Part shown: positions 18,782-27,990 of the stretch, piece after piece
Numbering within the stretch: the stretch's first letter is position 1
Layout: each line of letters starts with the position of its first letter
NCBI GenBank assembly: GCA_964525045.1
Contig: CAZGFD010000005.1
Coordinates: 150,315-214,314 of the forward strand
Length of the DNA stretch: 64,000 nucleotides
From: G020348185 sp964525045
GTDB lineage: Bacteria > Nitrospirota > Nitrospiria > Nitrospirales > UBA8639
Direction: 5' to 3'
Program-made: the position numbers and the translations under genes
Notes under the pieces: model-generated
The model's input: only the letters and a program-made list of their open reading frames with translations
The model's database searches: none
What the model was told of the DNA's origin: nothing

Positions 18782-20494
18782 ATGACCAGCCATACCTACG
18801 ACGTCGTCGTAATCGGCGCCGGCCTTGCCGGGATGCGGGCCGCCTTATCCGCGCATCAACATGGGGCATCGGTCGCCATCCTTACTAAAGTCCATCCTGT
18901 CCGTAGTCATTCAAATGCCGCTCAGGGAGGCATAAATGCCGCCCTGACGGATCGAGGTGACAAATGGGAAGAGCATGCCTTTGAAACGGTGAAGGGCAGT
19001 GATTACTTAGGGGATCAAGATGCCGTTGAAGTGCTGGCACAAGAAGCCGGCAACGACATCATTGCCTTAGAACATATGGGGGTGATTTTTAATAGGAACG
19101 AAGAGGGGCGTCTGGGAACTCGGCGTTTCGGAGGACAGAAACGGGCCAGAACGTTCTTTGTCTCAGATTTTACAGGACAGGCCATCCTCCATGTGCTCTT
19201 TGAACAAATTCTAGAAGCGCGACTCCCTGTCTTCGAGGAGTGGTTTGTCACTTCGATCCTTAAAGATGACCATGGCCGGTGTGGTGGAATTGTCGCCTTC
19301 GAAATCAAAAGCGGAAATTTTGCCGTATTTCATTCCCGATCCGTGATTCTGGCCACTGGGGGCCTGGGACGTGTCTACGAACCTAGCACAAATGCCCTGA
19401 TCTGCACTGGTGACGGAATAGCCTTAGCCTACGGGGCAGGTGCCCCACTGATGGATATGGAGATGGTCCAATATCACCCCACCACATTGAAGGGGAAAGG
19501 GTTATTAATCAGTGAAGCGGCGCGAGGTGAAGGAGCTTTCCTCCTCAACCGGCATGGAGAACGTTTTATGGAGAATTACGCGCCAAACATGATGGAATTG
19601 GCGTCGCGTGATGTGGTGTCCCGCGCCGAGCAAATCGAAATTAACGAAGGGCGTGGTGTGAATGGCTGTGTCCTGTTAGATTGTCGGCATTTGGGCAAAC
19701 AGTTTATTCAAGACCGACTCAGACAGATCAACGAAGAAGCCAAAACTTTCGCCAATATAGATTTGACTGAAGAGCCGATCCCCATTCGGCCGGGGATGCA
19801 TTACCAAATGGGAGGCATTAAGACGGATGTCGACGGTCGTTGTTGGGATACTCAGGATAACTGGGAAGGGGTTCCCGGCCTGTTTGCTGCAGGGGAAGCC
19901 GCTTGTGTAAGCCTGCATGGGGGAAATCGACTCGGTGCCAACTCCCTTCTCGACACCGTTGTGTTTGGGAGACGGGCAGGAACAAGTGCTGCCGAGTATG
20001 CAAAAAACACTCTGATTACTCCGGTTTCTGATTCTGTCTGTCAGACCGATCAGAGGCTAGTGACCTCTCTTCTTGCGCGTCAGGGCAATAACGATACGGT
20101 AGCTGAAATTCGTCATGTCATGGGCACCACGATGAATCGGCACTTGTCCGTCTTTCGGGATCATGAGGGCATGCAAAACGCACAGCAGATCATCAGACAA
20201 TTAAAAGAGCGCTGGGAGACTGTGTCCATCAAGGATAAAGGCCAGATTTTTAACACTGGGCTGATTTCGGCATTGGAGCTTCGCTTTATGCTAGATTGTG
20301 CAGAGACCATCATTACGGGTGCCATCACTCGGAAGGAAAGCCGGGGCGCCCACTTCCGCACCGATTATCTGGAAAGAGATGACGAACACTGGTTGAAGCA
20401 CATTCTCCTCTATCATACTGCTGACGGACCACCGCGCATGGATTACTTGCCCGTTTGCATTACCCAATGGGAGCCGCAGACTCGAGTTTACTGA
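18782..20494 (+). CDS. sdhA: Succinate dehydrogenase/fumarate reductase flavoprotein subunit
   Basis: FAD-containing catalytic subunit, 570 aa. Features are the dinucleotide fold GAGLAGMRAA, the flavinylation segment SHSNAAQGG with the covalent-FAD His, the active-site region MVQYHPTTLKGKGLL with EAARGEGA, and GEAACVSLHGGNRLG near the FAD. The C-terminal helical domain is complete. Its stop overlaps the sdhB start (TGATG). With SdhB and the CCG protein it forms a complex lacking SdhC/SdhD-type membrane anchors in this window. Confidence 0.95.
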   Translation: MTSHTYDVVVIGAGLAGMRAALSAHQHGASVAILTKVHPVRSHSNAAQGGINAALTDRGDKWEEHAFETVKGSDYLGDQDAVEVLAQEAGNDIIALEHMGVIFNRNEEGRLGTRRFGGQKRARTFFVSDFTGQAILHVLFEQILEARLPVFEEWFVTSILKDDHGRCGGIVAFEIKSGNFAVFHSRSVILATGGLGRVYEPSTNALICTGDGIALAYGAGAPLMDMEMVQYHPTTLKGKGLLISEAARGEGAFLLNRHGERFMENYAPNMMELASRDVVSRAEQIEINEGRGVNGCVLLDCRHLGKQFIQDRLRQINEEAKTFANIDLTEEPIPIRPGMHYQMGGIKTDVDGRCWDTQDNWEGVPGLFAAGEAACVSLHGGNRLGANSLLDTVVFGRRAGTSAAEYAKNTLITPVSDSVCQTDQRLVTSLLARQGNNDTVAEIRHVMGTTMNRHLSVFRDHEGMQNAQQIIRQLKERWETVSIKDKGQIFNTGLISALELRFMLDCAETIITGAITRKESRGAHFRTDYLERDDEHWLKHILLYHTADGPPRMDYLPVCITQWEPQTRVY

Positions 20495-21459
20495 TGCAAA
20501 CTACGCTTCGCATCCGACGCTTTAATCCCGAGCAGGGAAATTCTTCACCGTTTTATCAAGAATATTCCGTGGACCTCGATTCAGCAGATAGCGTGCTGGA
20601 TGGGCTCATCAAAGTGCGGGAAACCCTCGATGATTCCCTCGCGCTCCGATGTTCGTGCCGCGGAGCCATATGCGGCTCTTGTGGGATGCGCATAAACGGC
20701 CATTCCACCCTGGCCTGCAAAACCAAAGTGGTCACGCTGGCCTCCGAGGGGGAAACGATTCAAGTCGAACCGATGCATAATATGCCGGTCATCAAGGACC
20801 TGGTGACCGACATGAGTCCATTTTGGAATAAGATTCGTCAGGTCAATCCCTGGCTCCAACCCAACGGGCCGCCTCCCCCATCGGAATATCTCGCACCCGC
20901 GAATGACATGGCACATCTTTCCGGCGTGATGACCTGCATTATGTGTGGAGTTTGTGTGTCCGATTGTCCGGTCCTTGAAATCGATTCCCGCTTCATCGGA
21001 CCGGCAGCCCTGGCGAAAGCCTACCGGTTTGTGGCCGATCCTCGGGACGCCTCCACTCTGAAACGGTTAACAAAACTGAATGAACCGGGAGGTATGTGGG
21101 ACTGTACCCGATGTATGGAATGCGTTCAGGTTTGCCCCAAGGGTGTCGCCCCGATGGATCGCATCATGTCTTTGCGTGCGAAGGGAATGGGTGCCAGGAT
21201 TCCTTCGACCAGTGGGTCGCGTCATGCCGAAGTGTTTACCGACCTCATTCGACGGAAAGGGTTGTTAGACGAACCCATGCTGGCGATGCGGACCTTGGGA
21301 CTGCGGAATCTCCCAAGGCTCCTTGGAATGATTCCACTTGTCATTCAGTCCTTCATGCGGGGGAAACTCCCTGTAACCGGTTTTCTCCACCGCCCTTTAG
21401 CCAGCATTCATCAAATTCGCCGTATTTTTCGCCGGACAAGACAGAAGAGGAAATTATGA
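20494..21459 (+). CDS. sdhB: Succinate dehydrogenase/fumarate reductase iron-sulfur subunit
   Basis: Electron-transfer subunit with three cluster sites in order: a 2Fe-2S plant-type motif (CSCRGAICGSC, then C), a CIMCGVCVSDCP site and a CTRCMECVQVCPKG site. At 321 aa it is ~80 residues longer than E. coli SdhB because of a C-terminal helical extension. The ATG at 20494 overlaps the sdhA stop and is chosen over upstream in-frame ATGs. Its own stop overlaps the next start (ATGA), showing tight coupling to the CCG-domain subunit. Confidence 0.94.
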   Translation: MQTTLRIRRFNPEQGNSSPFYQEYSVDLDSADSVLDGLIKVRETLDDSLALRCSCRGAICGSCGMRINGHSTLACKTKVVTLASEGETIQVEPMHNMPVIKDLVTDMSPFWNKIRQVNPWLQPNGPPPPSEYLAPANDMAHLSGVMTCIMCGVCVSDCPVLEIDSRFIGPAALAKAYRFVADPRDASTLKRLTKLNEPGGMWDCTRCMECVQVCPKGVAPMDRIMSLRAKGMGARIPSTSGSRHAEVFTDLIRRKGLLDEPMLAMRTLGLRNLPRLLGMIPLVIQSFMRGKLPVTGFLHRPLASIHQIRRIFRRTRQKRKL

Positions 21460-22343
21460 AATACGCCTTTTTTCCCGGATGCGTCTCTAAAGGTGCGTGC
21501 CCCGAGCTTTACCAATCAGTCATGAAGGTATATCCAAAGTTGGGCATCGAATTGGAAGAAATGACCACAGCCTCCTGTACCGGTGCCGGGGTCCTGCAGG
21601 AAAAGGATCAGAGATTAGGCGATACACTGAACGCCCGTACCTTTGCCCTTGCAGAACGCAAAGGCCTCCCCATCATGACCATCTGTAGTACGTGTCAAGG
21701 CGTGATGAGTCAGGCGAATCGACGTTTGACGACTGACCCGAACTATATGGCTGAAATCAATCAAGTATTGAAGGAAGAGGGCCTCGCCTATCGTGGCACG
21801 ACCAACATCCGACATTTCGTGTGGATTCTCTTAGAAGACGTGGGGGAAGACGAACTCAGGAAGCACATTAGGAAACCTCTAAGGGGCCTTCGTGCTGCAC
21901 CGTTTTACGGATGCTATCTTCAGCGTCCCACTGAGGCCTTAGGCTTTGAACAGCACCCAGACAGGCCCCAGGCGTTGGAGCGAGTGATTGAGATTCTAGG
22001 AGCGGAGGTGGTCGACTTTCCCGGAAAGAGTCGTTGCTGCGGATTCCCGATTCTTACCATCAATGAACCCAATTCCCTGACCATGGTCGCCACCCACACC
22101 TCTGACGCCAAAGCCCATGGTGCCGACATTATGGTCACCCCCTGCCCACTCTGCCATCTTAACTTGGATGGCATGCAAACCAAGGCCGCCCAACAACACA
22201 ACAGCGCCATCGATCTTCCCATTTTCCATCTCCCACAACTCCTTGGACTCGCTATGGGAATGGATACGAGATCCCTTGGCTTACAACGAAATATTATTTC
22301 GCCTGAGGCTGCCCTTGCTAAGACTGGCGTAGGACTGCAATAG
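21456..22343 (+). CDS. sdhE: SdhE/HdrB-like CCG-domain subunit of succinate dehydrogenase
   Basis: A 295-aa protein with two CCG-like halves. The N-terminal half has GCVSKGAC, then ASCTGAG and CSTCQG. The C-terminal half has YGCYLQRP, SRCCGFPI and TPCPLCHL. This is the architecture of heterodisulfide reductase HdrB and of the third subunit of non-classical SdhABE enzymes, which may bind special [4Fe-4S]-type clusters and dock the enzyme at the membrane. The first half has SCTG instead of CCG, so one cluster site is altered. The start at 21456 overlaps the sdhB stop. Confidence 0.9.
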   Translation: MKYAFFPGCVSKGACPELYQSVMKVYPKLGIELEEMTTASCTGAGVLQEKDQRLGDTLNARTFALAERKGLPIMTICSTCQGVMSQANRRLTTDPNYMAEINQVLKEEGLAYRGTTNIRHFVWILLEDVGEDELRKHIRKPLRGLRAAPFYGCYLQRPTEALGFEQHPDRPQALERVIEILGAEVVDFPGKSRCCGFPILTINEPNSLTMVATHTSDAKAHGADIMVTPCPLCHLNLDGMQTKAAQQHNSAIDLPIFHLPQLLGLAMGMDTRSLGLQRNIISPEAALAKTGVGLQ

Positions 22344-22391
22344 ATATTGAGAGGGCAGAGATTCACAACCATGACTTCTGGAGTATGATAA

Positions 22392-22823
22392 ATGCAATTT
22401 GATCCGGCGATAGCAGCTCAACAGGCTCTCCACCGCGCTGAAGAAAATGGAGAACTGGCCACGTTCCAGAATGAGGTCATCGAGGCCGAAGAAATTTTTT
22501 CCACGGAAGCCGGCTCCGTTGCCAAGCAAGCCTATGAAAAACTTCAACAAATAGGTGAAAGCCTTCCCAACGCGTTCAGGTTTCAAGAATTTCTCATTTA
22601 CATCACCTGGCAACAAGTCACTGAAGAGACCATTCCCCAGCATTTCCAAAAAGGATTGGAGTTATGCGATCGATTTCTGGAGCATTTCGGGAGGGAAATT
22701 GAAGGCACCGAAACGGATCAACAAATAACGGATATTCGAAAATCCTTTCTGGGCGGATTGGGGGTCGATGAGGAAGAACATGTCCCGGAACATGATGAAG
22801 ATGCCTTTGCTGGAGGAGACTAG
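22392..22823 (+). CDS. Small acidic protein downstream of sdhE
   Basis: I do not recognise a family. The 143-aa protein is rich in Glu and Gln and looks all-helical (residues ~5-60 and ~75-115), with a short acidic tail (EEEHVPEHDEDAF). It has no signal peptide or TM. It begins 48 bases after sdhE and is probably in the same transcript, so it could be an assembly or accessory factor for the Sdh complex; that is inference from position only. Confidence 0.62.
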   Translation: MQFDPAIAAQQALHRAEENGELATFQNEVIEAEEIFSTEAGSVAKQAYEKLQQIGESLPNAFRFQEFLIYITWQQVTEETIPQHFQKGLELCDRFLEHFGREIEGTETDQQITDIRKSFLGGLGVDEEEHVPEHDEDAFAGGD

Positions 22824-23036
22824 ATGAATCAACCAACCTGGCAATACCGACTCTAGTTCGTTCGTTCTTTTTCAAGATGATAAGAATATCGGATATCCAA
22901 CAGGGAATAAAAAATGTCGAAGGGAAGAGAGTTGGATATGCCTTGTTCCTGATTCGATATTTCTTCCAAGGGAGTACGGTTTTTTGTTAATTTATCGATT
23001 CAAGAATTGAAAAAACGGTCTGGAGGGCTAGTCACA

Positions 23037-23810
23037 ATGGAGGAGCGGGAATACCAGGAAGGTGAGATCATTCTGAAACAAGGCGATCCGAGTGATTTCG
23101 TCTTGCGCATTATGATCGGAGAAGTGGAAGTCTACACAGAAAAAGACGGCCATGAGGTCGTCCTGGGAACCGTTAAAAACAACGATTTCCTTGGTGAAAT
23201 GGGCGCAATCGAACGTCGCCCCCGCAGCGCCAGCGCCCGCGCCAAAACCAAAGTGACCGCCATATTTTTTGAACGGTGGGAATTTTTGCGACTGATGAGT
23301 GAAGAAGCCTCGTCCGCCTATCGAATTATAGTCCGCCTCAGTGAGCGATTGCGAGCGGTCAACGAGAAGTTGGCTGAGGAGACCGTCCTGTACGAAGAGC
23401 AAACGACCGATGATCTGAAGGCGGGTGAGACACTTCGTCTCCGGCTCTTTTCACCCTCCGAATCCCTTCGCCCCTATATTCCCCAAGAAGGTATTTCCAT
23501 TACCAAGTTTCCTTTTACCGTCGGACGTTCTGCGGACGGTTCACCATCCCCCCCAACATCGGAAACGGAACTGATTCTGCCTGATTCCCAACCCTATCGA
23601 TTGTCTCCTCAACATTTTTCCTTGGATGACACCCCGGCGGGGTACGTGGTGAAAGACTGGGGAAGTACCCTGGGGACAGAGGTCAATGGGGAGTTTTTAG
23701 GTGAAGCTTTCGGACATGACCGGACAATTTTAAAAAAAGGTGAGAACCTCATCATTGCCGGCGGAATACAATCTCCTTTTGTGTTTAAAGTTTTTTTGGA
23801 ACACGTGTAA
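23037..23810 (+). CDS. Cyclic-nucleotide-binding domain fused to FHA domain
   Basis: A 257-aa cytoplasmic signalling protein. Residues ~5-115 are a Crp-type cyclic nucleotide-binding domain (EGEIILKQGDPSD, NDFLGEMGAIERRPRSASA, the phosphate-binding cassette). After a helix, residues ~145-255 form an FHA phosphothreonine-binding domain with FTVGRS, RLSPQHFSL and GSTLGTEVNG. There is no DNA-binding helix-turn-helix, so it is an adaptor rather than a transcription factor. The ATG with GGAGG ten bases before it is preferred to TTG 23007. It appears monocistronic. Confidence 0.85.
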   Translation: MEEREYQEGEIILKQGDPSDFVLRIMIGEVEVYTEKDGHEVVLGTVKNNDFLGEMGAIERRPRSASARAKTKVTAIFFERWEFLRLMSEEASSAYRIIVRLSERLRAVNEKLAEETVLYEEQTTDDLKAGETLRLRLFSPSESLRPYIPQEGISITKFPFTVGRSADGSPSPPTSETELILPDSQPYRLSPQHFSLDDTPAGYVVKDWGSTLGTEVNGEFLGEAFGHDRTILKKGENLIIAGGIQSPFVFKVFLEHV

Positions 23811-23818
23811 GGTGCGCA

Positions 23819-23848
23819 GGATCTTTGAAGGTAAGACCTTCATGATCC
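23819..23848 (+). terminator. Hairpin, possible terminator
   Basis: GGATC..GAAGGT pairs with ACCTTC..GATCC (one-base bulge) ten bases after the stop of the cyclic-nucleotide/FHA gene. The following A/T-rich run is not a strict T tract, so termination is uncertain. Confidence 0.4.
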
Positions 23849-23988
23849 AAAACTTCAATTTATTATTACCCATTCCGAGCCAGAGCTTTGGGTTCCCACT
23901 CACGAACTTTTAACCTCTTCATCCTAAACAGAAATTGCTGCACGGAATTGGTTGGATGACACAATCTGATTCGCAGAAGGAACACCTT

Positions 23989-24576
23989 ATGGACGTTTTT
24001 AATAAACCAACCACCGTTGATGAGAATATCGTTGAGAATCTTGGTCCCTTAACCCCTCTAGCTGGCAACTGGGAAGGCGAAGAAGGAAGAGATATTTCTC
24101 CTTCCAGGCTTGGCCCTTTGGAAACAAAATTTCGAGAACGCCTCACGTGTGAACCAATGGGTCCGGTGGTAAACGGCCACCAGGTCTTGTACGGATTACG
24201 ATACACAACGGTCGCCTGGCCTTTGGGCCAAGGAAAGCCATTTCATGAAGAGGTCGGATATTGGTTGTGGGATGCCAGATCCCAACATGTCATGCGATGC
24301 TTTATCGTCCCGCGAGGCGTGACGATTCAGGCCGGCGGCCAAGCCGACGCACAAGCCATCAAATTCGAATTGGGTTCGGAGGTAGGATCTGAAACCTACG
24401 GGATCACCTCGAATCCATTTCTGGATCAAACCTTCAAAACGGTATCTTTCAAAGTCATGGTTACCATCCATGATCACAATCGGTTCAGTTACTCCGAGGA
24501 TACTCAGTTAAAAATCCACGGTCTGGCAGACATTTTTCATCACACCGATCAGAATACACTCGTGCGAACTGGATGA
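23989..24576 (+). CDS. Nitrobindin-like heme-binding beta-barrel protein
   Basis: A 195-aa protein of the FABP-like/THAP4 nitrobindin family: LGPLTPLAGNWEGEEG carries the signature GxWxGxG loop, and a near-C-terminal HGLADIFHHTDQNTL segment contains candidate heme-ligating His residues. Known members bind ferric heme in a ten-stranded barrel and react with NO or peroxynitrite, which would suit a nitrogen-cycle bacterium; activity here is inference. The ATG at 23989 has AAGGA seven bases upstream, better than the earlier TTG/ATG options. Confidence 0.8.
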   Translation: MDVFNKPTTVDENIVENLGPLTPLAGNWEGEEGRDISPSRLGPLETKFRERLTCEPMGPVVNGHQVLYGLRYTTVAWPLGQGKPFHEEVGYWLWDARSQHVMRCFIVPRGVTIQAGGQADAQAIKFELGSEVGSETYGITSNPFLDQTFKTVSFKVMVTIHDHNRFSYSEDTQLKIHGLADIFHHTDQNTLVRTG

Positions 24577-24604
24577 TCGTGATTCGAACGGCGAAGATCC
24601 CCGT

Positions 24605-24970
24605 GTGGGTAATCCAGTGAATCATTCAAGTATAGACCTGACGTATTTCAAAGAAAAATTGCTCACTCTTAGAACGCAGCTCTTGCAAGTGGAGTCATCC
24701 GGAAATGAAGCAGCACAAATCGTAGAGCTTGACCAATCCAAGGTTGGGCGTGTCTCTAGAATGGATGCCCTTCAAAGTCAGGCGATGGCCAAAGAGGCCC
24801 AGAATCGGAGGACCCTTCAATTGCAACGTATTACCGGCGCACTTCAAAGAATTAATAAAGGGACCTATGGCTTGTGCGCTCGTTGTGAAGAGGAGATTGA
24901 CCCAAAGCGCCTTGATCTTGATCCAACAGCCGTTTTGTGCATACGTTGTGCCAATAAGAGAGAGGAATAA
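24605..24970 (+). CDS. DksA/TraR-type C4 zinc finger protein
   Basis: A 121-aa protein with an N-terminal coiled coil (residues ~10-85) and a C-terminal zinc finger CARC...CIRC. This is the DksA/TraR fold, whose members insert into the RNA polymerase secondary channel. The GTG start is the most upstream option; GTG 24620 is also possible. It lies 28 bases after the nitrobindin-like gene. Conserved acidic tip residues of DksA are not clear (ELDQSK region), so specificity is unknown. Confidence 0.85.
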   Translation: MGNPVNHSSIDLTYFKEKLLTLRTQLLQVESSGNEAAQIVELDQSKVGRVSRMDALQSQAMAKEAQNRRTLQLQRITGALQRINKGTYGLCARCEEEIDPKRLDLDPTAVLCIRCANKREE

Positions 24971-24993
24971 GCTGCCCTCTGCCAGGGAAGGAT

Positions 24994-25019
24994 TTCAAAT
25001 CTCAGATCTCAAATCTCAG
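24994..25019. repeat. Short tandem CAAATCTCAGAT-type repeat
   Basis: Two near-identical 12-14 base units stand between the DksA-like gene and the methyltransferase. The same word appears in reverse orientation near 3966-3988. Confidence 0.5.
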
Positions 25020-25031
25020 AAAGAGATTAAA

Positions 25032-25691
25032 TTGAACATCCATACCGGCAGGTGTCCATTATGCCATGCGGAAGATATCCACGAGACTTACCACCGGGAT
25101 TCCCATCGGGACTACCACCGGTGCCCTATCTGTCAGTTAGTATTTGTCCCGCCTGACCAATATCTCTCTCCTCAACAAGAACGGGGTCAATACGACCTGC
25201 ACCAAAATTCTCCCGAGGATCAGGGCTATCGGCAATTTCTCAGCCGGCTCTTCCTGCCCATGCAAGAACGGTTGTCACCCGGGAGTCATGGCCTGGACTT
25301 TGGCTCTGGGCCCGGCCCGACTCTTTCAGTCATGTTTCAGGAAGCCGGTCATTCCATGGTGTTGTATGACCATTTTTATGCCCACGACCTTTCAGTCTTC
25401 ACATATCAATATGACTTTATTACCGCCACCGAAGTCCTCGAACACCTCCACCACCCCCACCATGAACTGAATCGCTTGTGGGAACGTCTGAAACCAGGGG
25501 GATCCCTGGGAATCATGACCAAGCTCACCCCAGATCGAGCGTCGTTCCCCAAATGGCACTATAAAAACGATCCGACACATGTCTGCTTCTACTCACGTTC
25601 AACCTTTCAATGGTTGGCGACCCGGTGGAACTCCAATCTGACGTTCTTAGACCCTGATGTCATGATGTTTTTTAAAGAGCCTCTTTCATAG
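25032..25691 (+). CDS. Zinc-ribbon class I SAM methyltransferase
   Basis: About 219 aa. An N-terminal CPLC...CPIC zinc ribbon precedes a Rossmann-fold methyltransferase with HGLDFGSGPG (motif I) and ATEVLEHLHHP, and a C-terminal HVCFYSRSTF strand. The pattern fits uncharacterised methyltransferases with a zinc-binding head. The start is unclear: the frame is open into the DksA-like gene, no ATG occurs near, and TTG 25032 just before the zinc ribbon is the best guess. The 14-base gap to the next flavoprotein gene suggests one operon. Confidence 0.75.
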   Translation: MNIHTGRCPLCHAEDIHETYHRDSHRDYHRCPICQLVFVPPDQYLSPQQERGQYDLHQNSPEDQGYRQFLSRLFLPMQERLSPGSHGLDFGSGPGPTLSVMFQEAGHSMVLYDHFYAHDLSVFTYQYDFITATEVLEHLHHPHHELNRLWERLKPGGSLGIMTKLTPDRASFPKWHYKNDPTHVCFYSRSTFQWLATRWNSNLTFLDPDVMMFFKEPLS

Positions 25692-25705
25692 CCGGGTGAC
25701 CTGTT

Positions 25706-27013
25706 ATGCGCACGGAAGTGGATATCGCCATCGTTGGGGCCGGCGCTGCCGGTTTGGCTGCTGGGATTTTTGCAGCTCAAACACGACCCAACCTGAGAAT
25801 AGCTATTCTAGATGGAGCCCGCACAATCGGCGCCAAAATTTTGGTATCGGGCGGGGGACGCTGCAACGTCACTCACAAACGGGTGACTCCATCTGACTTT
25901 CACGCTCCCCGCCGGATAGTTGAAAAAATCCTTCGGCAATTTGATGAGCGCGAGGTGTTGGGCTGGTTCGAATCACTGGGGGTTCCCATGAAAGAGGAGC
26001 TCACCGGAAAACTTTTTCCCGTAAGCAATAAGGCACGGACGGTTCTTGAGGCTCTTATTCATCGCTGCCGTGAACTCGGCGTGCAATTGAAGACCCAAAT
26101 TCGAGTCAAGGAAATTGCTGCTACCCAGACCGGATTTGAAATTATTCATGAGAAAGGTCAACTTCAGGCCCGACGAGTGATTATGGCCACTGGAGGGCAA
26201 TCCCTGCCGAAATCCGGATCTAACGGGCACGGGTGGTCGATGGTCCGCCAATTGGGCCACACGGTAACGGCGACCTATCCCGCCCTTGTTCCCTTAATTT
26301 TACATGAAACATTTTTTCATCGAGGACTATCCGGCATCTCGCACGAAGCCACCTTGACCTCACGGGTTGGGAATGTGATCGTCGACCGTCGCACGGGTTA
26401 TTTGCTCTGGACCCACTTTGGCATGAGTGGGCCCGTGGTCTTGGACGCCAGTCGTTTCTGGGCTATCGCCAAGGGCCAAGGCCGAAAGGCCATGGTATCC
26501 CTTTCTTTTTTTCCTGGAAAAACTTTTGAACATGTCGACCGATGGTTATCCGATGCCGCCCGCCTTCCTGGTAATAAAAGGGTGCTAACCATTCTTTCCG
26601 ACCAAATACCCAATCGGGTAGTGAAAGCCCTGTGCACTCACGTGGATTGCTTGCAAACAACACCTTGCAGCAGAATTCACTCAGGAGCAAGATCTTGTGA
26701 TATCGGAACCATGGCTCTGAATAAGTTACCTCGTCCACAACGCCGTGCCTTGGTGCAAGCTCTCACCGATCTACCTTTACCGGTAGTCGGAACTCGCGGT
26801 TGGAACTATGCGGAAGTCACAACCGGAGGAATCCCTCTCGCCGAGATCAATCCCCATTCAATGACTTCTCGTAAAGTGCCTGGCTTATACCTCATTGGAG
26901 AAATGTTAGATTGTGATGGCCGAATTGGCGGGTTCAATTTCCAATGGGCATGGACGACCGGGCACATAGCAGGATGTCAGGCTGCTCAAAGTCTCGGAAC
27001 AAATCCTGATTAA
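25706..27013 (+). CDS. BaiN/HI0933-type NAD(P)/FAD-dependent oxidoreductase
   Basis: A 435-aa flavoprotein with GAGAAGLAAGIFAA at the N terminus, VSGGGRCNVTHK, ATGGQSLPKSG, and a C-terminal GEMLDCDGRIGGFNFQWAW segment, all typical of the HI0933/BaiN (formerly YhiN) family. Members are annotated as aminoacetone oxidase or bile-acid reductase, but the true substrate here is unknown. It starts at ATG 25706, 14 bases after the methyltransferase. Confidence 0.92.
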   Translation: MRTEVDIAIVGAGAAGLAAGIFAAQTRPNLRIAILDGARTIGAKILVSGGGRCNVTHKRVTPSDFHAPRRIVEKILRQFDEREVLGWFESLGVPMKEELTGKLFPVSNKARTVLEALIHRCRELGVQLKTQIRVKEIAATQTGFEIIHEKGQLQARRVIMATGGQSLPKSGSNGHGWSMVRQLGHTVTATYPALVPLILHETFFHRGLSGISHEATLTSRVGNVIVDRRTGYLLWTHFGMSGPVVLDASRFWAIAKGQGRKAMVSLSFFPGKTFEHVDRWLSDAARLPGNKRVLTILSDQIPNRVVKALCTHVDCLQTTPCSRIHSGARSCDIGTMALNKLPRPQRRALVQALTDLPLPVVGTRGWNYAEVTTGGIPLAEINPHSMTSRKVPGLYLIGEMLDCDGRIGGFNFQWAWTTGHIAGCQAAQSLGTNPD

Positions 27014-27156
27014 TACCAGTCACCCGGAAATCGATAAAAACTCTCTATTCCAATCTTTGGTGGTTGACATTCATTGGCCTTTTGCTTACCAATGTTCCAT
27101 TAGGTTCTGAGAAATGACGTATTCGATAAGGTGAACGCATCAAAAACCCAAGGAAC

Positions 27157-27939
27157 ATGAGCCAGTATATTTTCGAACCGAATAGGGAGGACAAAGAACT
27201 TCACCGCTTGCGACTGATTGAAGCTGCAAGGGATCCTTCGACAACCCAACTCCTCCACCGGTCCGGAATACAGGCAGGGTGGAAATGTCTGGAAATAGGC
27301 CCGGGGGCAGGCTCGATGTTGAGGTGGATAGGCGGGAAAGTGGGGAAATCCGGGGTGGTGATTGGAGTGGACAAAAACCCCATATACCTTCGGGAATTTT
27401 CTTCTCCGCCTTACGATATCCGGAAGGGAGATTTCCTTGAGGTTGACATAGACGGACTCCTCAATCTTGTTTATGGTCGATATTTTCTCATTCACAATCG
27501 AAATAAGTTGGAGTACTTGCGGAAAATTCATGCATTGATAAAACCTGAGGGCTATGCCGTCTTGGAAGAGCCTGATTTCACCTCAGCCAAATTGTTAAAT
27601 GATGATTCGGATTCATCCCAATATCGGGTAAATTCTGCCATCTGTAAGATGTTCCTGGATTATGGCTTGGATCCCGGTTACGGGCTTTGCCTGCCCCAAA
27701 ATCTTCGCGCAGCGGGATTTCAAATTGTCGAGACCCAATCCACTATCCATTTATGCGAGGGGAAATCTCCTATTGCCAACCTGATGGGTGAGTCTGCTCT
27801 CGTATTAAGCCAGGAATATCGGAAGACCGGCGAGGCCACCGCGCATGATATTCACCAGTACGTGGCGAACGCGAAGAACCAGGAATTTTGGTCCGTCTAT
27901 TACTCCACCATATCCGTCATCGCCCAACCTACCAGGTGA
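27157..27939 (+). CDS. Class I SAM-dependent methyltransferase
   Basis: A 260-aa protein with CLEIGPGAGSMLRWIG (motif I), GVDKNPIY (acidic ribose-binding residue) and GYAVLEEPDF (motif IV region). It fits small-molecule methyltransferases; the substrate is not predictable. AAGGAAC precedes the ATG. It is separated from the upstream flavoprotein gene by 143 bases with a TTGACA-like box at 27064 and so has probably its own promoter. Confidence 0.85.
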   Translation: MSQYIFEPNREDKELHRLRLIEAARDPSTTQLLHRSGIQAGWKCLEIGPGAGSMLRWIGGKVGKSGVVIGVDKNPIYLREFSSPPYDIRKGDFLEVDIDGLLNLVYGRYFLIHNRNKLEYLRKIHALIKPEGYAVLEEPDFTSAKLLNDDSDSSQYRVNSAICKMFLDYGLDPGYGLCLPQNLRAAGFQIVETQSTIHLCEGKSPIANLMGESALVLSQEYRKTGEATAHDIHQYVANAKNQEFWSVYYSTISVIAQPTR

Positions 27940-27990
27940 CTGGCCCCAAGGGGGTTCGTCTTCACTAGTCAAAATTGGAAAGAATACACC

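Noticed and set aside
21096..21455. Long in-frame extension upstream of the CCG subunit
   Set aside because: It lies in sdhB in another frame; the ATG at 21456 overlapping the sdhB stop starts the family-conserved sequence.
24729..25031. Open frame upstream of the zinc-ribbon methyltransferase
   Set aside because: It overlaps the DksA-like gene and its translation has no methyltransferase features; conserved sequence begins near 25032.
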